DNA of 64,000 nt from Pelodera strongyloides. Taxonomy: Eukaryota; Nematoda; Chromadorea; Rhabditida; Rhabditidae. The stretch lies in contig JAANDG010000057.1 of the NCBI GenBank assembly GCA_036852015.1, positions 62,001 to 126,000 of the forward strand, in the 5' to 3' direction. Position numbers and translations under genes: made by a program. Each line of letters begins with the position of its first letter. Positions within the stretch are counted from its first letter, which is position 1. Below, in pieces: positions 54,810-64,000 of this stretch. The notes beneath the pieces are model-generated. The model saw only the letters and a program-made list of their open reading frames with translations, searched no databases and was not told the DNA's origin.

Positions 54810-57800
54810 CTTCTGAGAAACAGTAATTACTTATACCAAGGGTGTATGTAGTAATACAAAGTATGTACTATCCATGTAACCTCTTACTTGAAACTTGTTA
54901 TTTGATTAGTTGCTGGCTGTATGTAGTTTATTGTTTCAGATAAGCGACCGTCGTGAGCTGTGCTGATGTGCACTCGTACTTACAATCGTGGCTATGTTAC
55001 CCGTATATTCACACTTATATGCTAGTATATCTTTGTATAGTAAGATTCATTGTGTTTCCATGTTAGGATTATTTCGTGAAGCAGTTTTTGTGTCTATATG
55101 ATATGCTAAATCTTAATATAGCAATGTGTTGTACACTTGGTGTGCGATATAATATGTTTATGTCTCGCCTATCCTATTAGTAGCAGATCTTTTTGCGGGG
55201 GATTTCCATGTGTGTTTAGTATCCTAATGATGGCGCGCAAAAGAGTTGGTGGCCCTAGTTCCCCGGGGCAATTGCACGGGAGTGTGAATGATCTGCCTCC
55301 CACTCGCCCAGGAGTACCCTGCCCGCCCGCACTCAGATCCCTTTGCCGGCTGGGCAGGCGCCCTGCCCGGGGTACCCCAACCGGTTTGTTGGTTCCCTCC
55401 CTCTCGCTCTCCCTCTCTCGCCCACTCTCTATCCGCTCTCTGCTCGCTCTGCCCTTGCCCACATCGATTGTGGTGCGGCCCCACCAGGCCTCCATCTTGT
55501 TCCCATGGTGCATCTGAAGCCTGCCACGCTGGGTACCTTCCTTCTGATTCTTGCTCTGCATCTCTCTCCTCTCTCTTTCTCTCTCCTTCTCCGAGTCTCT
55601 CTGTCGCTCTCTGTCATTTGTCACTCTCTCAGCGCCTCTGCTCAGATTTTTTGTCATTTCACTTTTTACTTTTTACGTTTACTTTGATGTCTTTCCGAGA
55701 TCATTCGAATAAATGTTTTTACTAAAAAAAGTCCTTTGTTGTGGAAGTTGGTTTCTTTAATGCATACTTTACATTTTTTTGCACCATTGTTTTTATGAAG
55801 CGTGTTATGGTTTTATCCTTGTCTCCTCGTGTCATATATATTATATTAATATAATTGTTTAGGCAGGATCTGAGTTGTCTAGGGCCATTGCGTGGATTTC
55901 TTTCTCGTGCCTTTTCTATACACTTGAGGCGAACACCATTGGTGATATGCTAATTTTCGGTTGGCTCAGTTTTACTTTGGATTACAGTAGACAATATGCT
56001 GGTTTTGGGGTACTGTAGTTCGCCTGTCTCAAAATTAGCCTTATAATTAGCCGGATTTAAGTTTTTCGAATATCTCATCGTACTGTGATGGTGATATGCA
56101 CGTTTGCTTGAATATATGTTTCGTTGCATCATTAAGGAGCTGAGAACTGTGGTAGATTGTCTATATCTTTTAGTTCTCAGTATCTCTCTTATCCGCTAAC
56201 GTGTACTAGTGTTACAGCACCATAGTTCGCCGGACTTGAGCTTTTTGAAAATGTAAGTTCATATGCATATTAGCCTGACTACATGTTATGTTATTAGAAG
56301 TTGGGTGATTCCCCGGTGTGGACGGGTTCCTATCTCTATTTTATCCGGTACCACATTGTAGTTTTGAGTACTGTAGTCCATCGGACTTCTGTTTGAAAAT
56401 GTCCGTTTGGTACAGTGATGTGTCCGTGTGGTACGGTCATATGCTAATTAATATCAATACAAGATATGTTGTCGTGTTTCAATGTCTTTCCCCTTTATGA
56501 ATTGTCTATGTCATTTGGTTTGTCATCTGATCCGGTGATATGCTCTGTTCCTTTTCTTTGGTATTGGCTCATCGACCCGTCAGAGTGCCAGATCGATAGA
56601 CAAAAAAAGTGTGGGGGGTTTCTCTGTGTGTGTGCACCATTGAACAGGCAGTCTCATCTCTCTGCCCTCCTCTCTATCCACTTTCCCTCTCTTTCCCTCT
56701 CCGATACTCTTTGCTCTATCTCTCTTTCTTTGTCGGTTCTCTAGCTCTTTGTGTTTCTCTTTGAATATCATCCCTATGTCGTGTCGTCCACAGTGCATGT
56801 CATTGCTTTCACTGTGTGAATACCGTTGTCGGTCTCATCGGCCAAAGTGCCCACCCTCCCAATACCTCCCGTAGTGCGGGAGCCTTTCCCGCACTGTCCT
56901 CCCCGACTACACAAAGCACCATTCCCGCTTTCCTCTCTCTCTCTCATCTCTGCCTCCCGGAGCCATATCTGTCTCCTCCTCTCTCTTTCACTCGCACTAT
57001 CATCTCCCTTTATATGTCTCCTCAAAGGTTTCCACCCTCTCCCACCCTCTCTGTCTATTCACTGTCTGTCCGTCTGTGTCTCTCAGTTATTCTTCTCCTA
57101 TTCACCGACCACTTTCTCCCATTGGTAAATATCACCACAGCCACATGTGGTAGGCCTTTTTTCCACCCTCCCCTTTCTATCCCCATCCCACCACTCTTTC
57201 TCTAATAAACGGAGATCTTATTATACTCTTTTGTAAGGAGAATGTTGATTGGTTGAGAAGGGTTACTCGGTTACTGTACCATTGTCGGTTTGTACCATCG
57301 TGCGGAGTTCTTGCACTTTTTGTCTCATCATATGTTCTGACTGGTATTACAGTACCCTTCCAACTGATTATACTCTAACAGATTAGTACCACGGGTTTGT
57401 GAAGTCTTAACGTGTCTTCATATTTGACCTAGTTTGGAATTGATTGAGTGGACAGATGGTCTATCATAAACATTCCATGAGGTATTGTAATTGTATGATT
57501 CTGGTATGAATCCACTTTTTATAATTACTGTATAGGAATGTTGCCTTATGTCGGAGCACATTATGTGACAGACTGTTCTATACTTGTGGGACTGTTGATT
57601 TTGTCAAAATTGCATTTAAGACATTGTTTGGTTTGTTCAATCTAATGATTTGAATTCACGTAACTTGAGTTTTATCTTTTTTATGTCACTCGTAAACTTT
57701 CATGAGTTGCATAGCATAATGGGTTTTTTTTTTGGTGCAGTAGCGTCCTTCCGTTATGTATCTCTACTGCTCACCATGTGCCATTTTGTTGAATATGAAT

Positions 57801-58907
57801 GGTTGGTAGATGTCTTTTGGTTGTTTCTCTCGAGCTTCCCACTTTACAACAGTATCCCCCCCCTCCCATGCGAATAGTGATGGGTATATCCCCCCCCCCC
57901 CCCCCCCCCCCCCCGACAAACCCCTTTCTTTCCCTTGCAATTCGTTACATCAAAGCGCATCACACAGCTCAGTTCCCCAGTTGAAACTGGGCACCATACT
58001 CTCATGTTTGTCCTCCATTCTTTAGCTTTTGTCCTTTAATTTTATTTTAATTAGGATGTAAACATAGTGAAGTTTGTCGTGATTTATTAATATTTGTGTA
58101 TTGTAAATTGTACATCATATGATCCATTACTCTATTTATTGATCAACATTTATTGATTGTTTGGGCATGTCTGTTCTGTGTTGTTCAGTTATTCATAATT
58201 CATACAATTTGTGATTCCGTTCCGATCATTGTACCCCTTTTCTTATGTAGTTCCTCTCTGTTTTCACCACCTTATTCCCGACAATAGGCTCTCTTCCCAT
58301 TGGTGCCGTTTCTTTCTTTATCTGACTGATAAGCTGCAAAGAAATGCTCTTATTTGGTGAACACTGCAGAATTATGGTATTTGGTTGCCACCTTATTTTT
58401 GTAAATGTTGTGTTTTACTACATGTGTTTTACCACGGAAGAGTTTGTCTTAGCCCTAGCAATATTTTCGATCTGTGGGGTTGGGTTTGCATTCTAATTAT
58501 ATATTCTAACTTCTAACTGTTATTTTGCGATGAAGAGAGAGAGAGAGAGTATCAGTATGGTTTCTTATGTAGATCCTCGATTATCTGTGAAAGTTGAATA
58601 GCTCCAACGTCCCACACGAAAAAGCATTTTTCTCTCCGCGTTATTCTTATTGTATGCTGACCCTGACCTGTACTTGCTTGTCATTGAAAGTTATATGAGT
58701 AACTAAATTTGATTGTTTTATCCGTTGTTGGACACATAATTATGTGCTGATGTTATTCACGTAATTGTCTAATTATCTCTTTCTAAAATTTGATTGTTTT
58801 ATCCGTTGTTGGTCACATCTGATTATGTCTGATTATGTTAATCATTTAATTGCCTAATTCACTTGTTCCCTTTCAGGTGCATCATATCCGCTGGTCGGTA
58901 CAATGAA
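54810..58907. other. Intergenic region with CT-rich low-complexity blocks
   Basis: No supported gene. 55230-55720 is GC- then CT-rich and ends with AATAAA (55708). 55920-56480 holds diverged repeats around GTACTGTAGTTCGCC/GGACTT..TTTGAAAATGT. 56620-57210 is another CT-rich block ending in CTAATAAACGG. 57890-57914 is a run of 25 C. The C- and CT-rich ORFs here are low complexity. These blocks could be untranslated exons of paralog B, a degenerate LTR, or simple repeats; I cannot decide. Confidence 0.45.
57890..57914. repeat. Homopolymer C run (25 nt)
   Basis: 25 consecutive C. The length may be unreliable in an assembly. Confidence 0.95.
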
Positions 58908-60919
58908 ATGGGCCGGGGGAGGCCACACTATGCGGTGGTCAAACTACCCCCCAGCGCCGACATTGGACATCTATTCATGATACTGGTTAGTTTATTGATT
59001 TTATTTGTCGATTTATTGATTCGTCATTTATTGATTACGGCATATTGTTATTGTTTATTGCTATCGTCATTTCATTATTGGCTTACTTTGCTTCTTTATC
59101 TGCATACATTGTTTTGAAAGTTTGAAAGTGTTATGTTTCACTACCCCTATTTAGAACGTATGGATTCGCTCCATTATTGTTGCTTCTCCTACATTTTGTA
59201 TTTATGAAAGTATTGGTGGGAATATACCACATATAACTTTTCATGAGAGTTATTAAATACATACCTTGAATTATACAGTACTTAAAATAAGTGCACGTAT
59301 TATACTAAAATATCGTTCTTCATTCGAATGAACACACTTTTGCAACTTTGTTAATTATGTATTAGTATTAGTCGTTGTGTGACTGATGCATATGGGATGA
59401 GAAGCTCAGTTCCATCGCAATGGTGACTCATATTACAAATTGTACAGTCGCTGGGAGACTATATCGCGGCAGTGCAATTTAGTGCTCGCATATTAACAGT
59501 AATCAATATTAGCTGTGTATTGTATTGTATTCTATTCTACCACCCGGGTCCGGGTGCTTGTTCCCTTCTTTCCTTCTTTATTGTATGAATCTTCCCACCC
59601 TCTTTCGACTTTTCAATTCTCGAATCGAAATATGACACATTGATGACAAAGAATGCACACCAGTCATAGGGGAGTCCGATAGAGAAAGGGGGAATAACTT
59701 TACGACGGCATTGGTGCTCCCATCAGCTCTCTGAGAAAATCGATATCGATTTTATGGATTTTGGGGAAAGAGGATTAAATAATCTATTATTATATTCAAA
59801 TTCAAGAGGGTTATGGTTGTTAGGTGATAGCAGTGTGAGCTGTAAGCAGGAACGAAGCTACACATTTGGTTAAGAGAAAGTAGTGCAGTACGTTCACTTC
59901 GGTCTGTTGATTAGTTAGCTGAGTTTACTAGTTTGCGGATTATTCTTAGCTGCAGGTGCCCACGCAAAGCGCTATATTTTCTGCCGGATTGGTAATTGGT
60001 GGTCCTTAAACTTTATTTCGTTTTCCTTTCGCTACTATTTGCCTCATTTCTGTTTATCTTTCTTTCTTTCTCTGCCTCTCTGTCCCTCCGTCTTCTCGAA
60101 GTCTCTCGTTCCCGTTTTTTTTTCTTGTCAGATGTCGTAACTGATAGGCTTTGGCTGTGGGTGTGTGGGGGTGCGCACCCCGGTGCGGGTGTTTTCTTCC
60201 CTGTCCCCAATTTCATTTCACCCCAGTTTCGCCGGTTCTTATCAGTAAGAATCGAAACGAAAAAACGGCTAAAGGGTCGACAGCTCTGCCCGAGATTTTG
60301 GTTTGTCGCATTTGTGTTTCGGGGTTGGCGTGAAATTGGAAGCAATGGATTGCGGGGTACACAATGCTCCCTCCCTTACCATTAACGGTTGCATTTTATA
60401 GCACGGACTACAAGGTTGCCTTTGTTCGTCGATGTAGGTAGTAGTGAGATGGTGCATTTTGAGTACCACTAAGGGCGATAAAGACATTTTTGGAAACTTA
60501 TACAAAGGAAGGAAAGTGGTATTCTGAGGTATATAAAATTGCTTGGAAACTAGAGATTCCGAACGTATGGATATCGTTGTTTTCCTACCTCTCCACCTTC
60601 TCTCTGTATGAGAATCAGCCAATTATGTTTTTTTTTCTTACGGTAGATTATTGTATTGCAGATTTTTATTGTAGAATATTACTGTCCGTCCATACCCTTA
60701 TTTTGCTCCCTTACTCTAGTTCTAAGTGTACAAGTTCTTATTCCTTTGCATATCCAAGGTCTATCTCTTCTCCTTCTCGGCAGTCCTTTTTCTTGTTGAT
60801 CGGGAATCGAGAAACTGCGTGGAAAAACGAGTGCCTCTTGAAATTGGTGCGCGATTCTTGTCTTTCTCTCCCTGTCTCTCTCTCTCTCTCTCTATGTGTG
60901 TGTGTCTCTCTCTCTCCTC

Positions 60920-60975
<56 letters not shown>

Positions 60976-63815
60976 GATACTACTTCTAAATAGGTCGAGC
61001 GCGAAGCGCACGTAGAGCCCTTGCAAAGAGTTCTATGCGGGGGTGGTGTGGGTGTTGCGTCCTCTAAAAGCAACCAATAGAGAACATGGAGTTTTTTTTT
61101 AGCTAAAAGGGTTTGTTGTCATGGAAAATCGAAAAAATATAGCACCACCAGATACGACATGAAATATGATTGCAGCATACGTGTTACATGTTTAACACCT
61201 ATAATTGATATGTTCTATTATTAGATACGTGTGTTTCTTTTGTAGGTAATATTAGGCTAGACCCATATCACAACCGCCTATTCACCTCTTTCCCGTTCAG
61301 TTCCAAAATGGTTACTCGGAATTCAAGTTGGTGCACGAGCTGTCGGAGGCGTGCGGATGCGGAGTGTCATCTGGAAGCGGGGTGCCTCCCAATGGGGGAG
61401 AAATAGCCGAGGGAGACACCGACACAGAACCAAGACCCTCTCCCAGCACTACCACCCAACTCATACCACATGAACAGAAGTGGGAGCTGGCTAGAACTGG
61501 GGTGAGCATCGTTCTTCATATTTACTTCTATTTTGTATACATATCTTATTATATAAAGGAGAAGAGTTTGTCACGGGTTTGTTTTTATGTGCACAACGAA
61601 AGCTGTTCATAAAGTAAATTTCATACTCGCAATCGAAAGAGAACAGGCAAAATCTTTGCCGCTGGCGGGATTCGAACCCACAGCAGCACACAATAACTCG
61701 ATTCACACTATTCACAGTCCAACGCACTACCTGTTGAGCTATTTTGGCTTATGATACGAATAATCCGCGGCTCTACATAAGGCATCTTCAATGACAAATT
61801 TGCATGGTACCATTAGTCGAATTGAGATCCAGACTCATATTTTACGTTTCCCCAATCATAAATGCCTTTGTATACGTGTGAATGTTTTAAATAGGGTAAC
61901 ATTCGGCCGAAGGCCGATTCCTCCAGTCGGAGAAGAGCCCGTAGGGCTCTTAGAACGGCTGGTTATGGAATATATGTAGTTCTCGTTTTATACTGTTCTT
62001 GAAGTAAAATATCGAAATAATGATCATTGCTTTGATTACTTTTAGGTTATGGTTTAACATTTGATACTTGTTTTGCCATCTTTGCTGTATCAGTTGAAGC
62101 CAAATAGAAGATGATATGCACCTTATAAACTTGCCCGTTCAGCCTGTCGACCGCTGTCCTCTGTCTAGTTCGTCTGGTTCTGCTTCGGCTGTCTATACGA
62201 CCCCAACAAGAAGACCGCCTTCTCCAGCCATGTCCACTCCAGCCCTTTTTGCCTCAGAAAGTAGAACTCGCGAATCACCGTCACCCAAACGGCTCAAGCA
62301 GGTGTGTGTGATTTTTTTACTTTTATGTTATATACTTGAAGTGTCGATTATATCAAATACTTTGTCTATCCCCTCTCTTTCTTTCTCACGGTCCAAAGAG
62401 TATTGTTTGTCCTTTTGTGAAATGTAGTTGTCTAACATGTACGGTACTTTGAGGCATGTGTTGTTGGTTCTTCTAGTTTTTGAAGTTGTTAATTTGAGGA
62501 GGTGGACGATCAACTGAATGATGCAGCCTGTTCGTCGCTCCGATCCCTTCCAACTCTCATGCAAAAGTTGAATAACGGAGCCGGAGAGCCGAGTGGTGAG
62601 CCTCAGGAGCAGGATCTGAGGATGTACGGCCAAGAGTGTGGGACTGAGTCCAAACATGTGGGACTATTCACATCTCCCCAATCGTTGACCACTCATAACA
62701 CAAGTCAATCTAGCTCCCACGACGAGAGTACTGTAAGTGTTTGCAATTTATCGTTTATATTGTAGTTGTTTTCAGAAAGACCAGTAGACCTTATGGATGT
62801 ACTGTACTTCATTATGCTTACTAAACTATGCTTAAATATGAGGTGTAATAAAACAAACAAGTGTTCGTCAGATCGTTGTTTTTGCTTGAGGTGATGAGTT
62901 GTTATCATTCGCACACTGTTGATGTGTTTAGTACTCGTTGTCGTTTATTAGGCACAAGCACTCGAGAAATTACTATTTTCAGGCAGCCCTGAATGCCTCA
63001 CTTGCGTCTGAATGTGCAGTAGAATTGGATGAGGGGACAGCCGGATCTGCACGTCTGCCCCCTTCGTCAGAGACTCTTGCCAACCTGGTCTCTGCGCTCT
63101 TTCCATCTACCAGCATTCCGGTTACGGTAAGCGGGATTGCAGTTACTACGTGAAGTTACCCCCTGTGTTATTTCTGTTTCATCCTACTGTACAGCGATTT
63201 GGCTTAGCTCTGTACACACGACCCGAATCCCATGTTGAAGGAATTTTTGAAAGGGCTTTGAAATTGATTTTCTTCTTATCAAAATTTTTTTGTTTATTTT
63301 TATTTTCACTTTCCTTACCTTCAAAACGTAAGCTTTTTTTGAGCGCAACATGCAAAACCAGGTTGACATTCGCTTTAACTATGATACAGTTTACTTACAC
63401 TCTAATATGTTACTTGCTTATCTCGTCCAGTCAATAATAATTATCATTTTAGGGTGCAGATGTTATGGATTCAGCGCAGTTTTTGGCGAATCCAGCATGG
63501 AGTGATGTGAAGGTACTTTTCCGACAGGCGTAGTTTTTGTAATTCTCCATAAGAGCGTTCGTTCCAGCCTGATGCTGTCTGCTCCTTGTTGTGTTTTGCA
63601 CAACAAACAAGCTATAAAAAGTGACGTAAGGAATAAGTACTTACTGAAGAGCAAGAAACAGCAACGCTTACTTTGTGATGTTTCAGGGTGCGAATCGCCG
63701 TTCCTTGGGTTCAGTGATCGAGCGACTTCATTCAAATGGGGCATCTCCTGGAGTGGAGACCGGACGTTTGAAGAAGAATTCCGAGTGGACGTATAAGGGA
63801 GAATGGAAGTGCAAG
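58908..63815 (+). CDS. Unnamed protein, paralog B of the preceding gene (7 exons in window, 3' partial)
   Basis: Exons 58908-58985, 61301-61501, 62143-62301, 62499-62732, 62983-63126, 63453-63512, 63687-63815 give 335 codons; every intron is phase 0. Exon 1 (RPHYAVVKLPPSADIGHLF) and exon 2 (a Cys-x-Cys motif in EACGCGVSSGSG) are alignable with paralog A, and exon 1 ends at the same codon position. Exons 2-5 encode long Ser/Thr/Pro/Gly-rich, acidic, probably disordered sequence. The last visible exon ends TYKGEWKCK, the probable start of a C2H2 finger like the one in paralog A, so the gene continues beyond the window. Function unknown. The start at 58908 was chosen over 58903 because only that frame continues through the splice. 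Confidence 0.68.
60871..60968. repeat. (CT)n microsatellite in intron 1 of paralog B
   Basis: About 100 bp of CT repeats with a short TGTG interruption. The surrounding 2.3-kb intron shows no other clear feature. Confidence 0.95.
61650..61750 (-). mobile_element. tRNA-like (SINE-type) element in intron 2 of paralog B
   Basis: On the minus strand: TAGCTCAACAGGTAGTGC (A-box-like), then after about 65 bp a B box (GGTTCGAATCCCGCC) with a pairable T-stem. The acceptor-stem halves do not pair well. It matches the layout of 18674-18766, so a tRNA-derived SINE or pseudo-tRNA is more likely than a tRNA gene. Confidence 0.55.
61903..61951. repeat. Three back-to-back short hairpins
   Basis: TCGGCC-GAA-GGCCGA (61903-61917), CTCC-AGTC-GGAG (61921-61932), AAGAGCCC-GTA-GGGCTCTT (61933-61951), all perfect stems. 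The block lies in an intron about 150 bp from the tRNA-like element and may be part of the same mobile unit. Confidence 0.8.
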
Positions 63816-63835
63816 GTGGGTGATGTTGTATGCGT

Positions 63836-63975
63836 GAAAGGTGCGAGATGAACGCCAGTTTTGCGCGCAACATTTGCGAGATGAGCGCCAGTTTTGCGCG
63901 GAACATTTGCGAGATGAGCGCCAGTTGTGTGCGGGAAAGGTGCGAGAGGAACGCCAGTTGTGCGCGGAGGCATTT
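63836..63975. repeat. 33-bp tandem repeat at the right edge
   Basis: About four copies of a unit around TGCGAGATGAGCGCCAGTTT with 33-bp spacing, diverging toward both ends. It lies in the intron after the last visible exon of paralog B and is unusually CG-rich for this window. Confidence 0.9.
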
Positions 63976-64000
63976 TCTCGGTTTTAAAAATGAGCATCAC

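Noticed and set aside
55137..57205. Several Ser/Leu/Pro-rich plus ORFs and Arg/Glu-rich minus ORFs
   Set aside because: Low-complexity CT/GA sequence with no domain and no splice-supported continuation.

Overview
This is animal nuclear DNA. Genes are split into many short exons with GT-AG introns of about 60-700 bp, intergenic gaps are short (0.4-0.8 kb, one of 4.1 kb), and every recognised protein is a conserved animal protein. The genome is compact and holds small MITE/SINE-like elements plus an LTR retroelement with an envelope-like ORF. A retroelement with a phlebovirus-G2-like envelope, together with strong 3' splice sites just upstream of nearly every start codon, would fit a nematode or another trans-splicing invertebrate. 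The species cannot be named from the sequence.

Layout. 1-2.75 kb is the 3' end of an LTR retroelement on the plus strand: an Arg/Ser-rich repeat tail in frame with a truncated envelope-like glycoprotein, then LTR-like sequence with a 72-bp direct repeat and a perfect 59-bp inverted repeat. 2.8-26.6 kb (minus strand) is one large gene, SZT2, the scaffold of the KICSTOR complex that restrains mTORC1. I could model about 69 exons in continuous frame (about 2,524 codons). Its last quarter lies to the left of the retroelement, outside the window. 26.9-27.4 kb is a small unrecognised two-exon gene divergent from SZT2. 27.4-29.2 kb is non-coding with a GC-rich island and a SINE-like B box.

From 29.2 kb to the right edge all genes are on the plus strand: TMEM41B (intronless ER scramblase), OPA1 (27 exons, inner-mitochondrial-membrane fusion dynamin), a WBP2-like GRAM/PPxY protein (5 exons), EIF3F (7 exons), SCAP (31 exons, sterol sensor of the SREBP pathway), and two tandem paralogous genes of an unnamed family. 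The first paralog carries a C2H2-like finger; the second runs off the right edge. TMEM41B, SCAP and SZT2 all concern lipid or nutrient sensing at endomembranes, but I see no evidence beyond adjacency that the cluster is functionally linked. The same-strand run with start-proximal splice acceptors could be trans-spliced or operon-like. All exon boundaries were placed by eye from splice signals, reading-frame phase and recalled family similarity.
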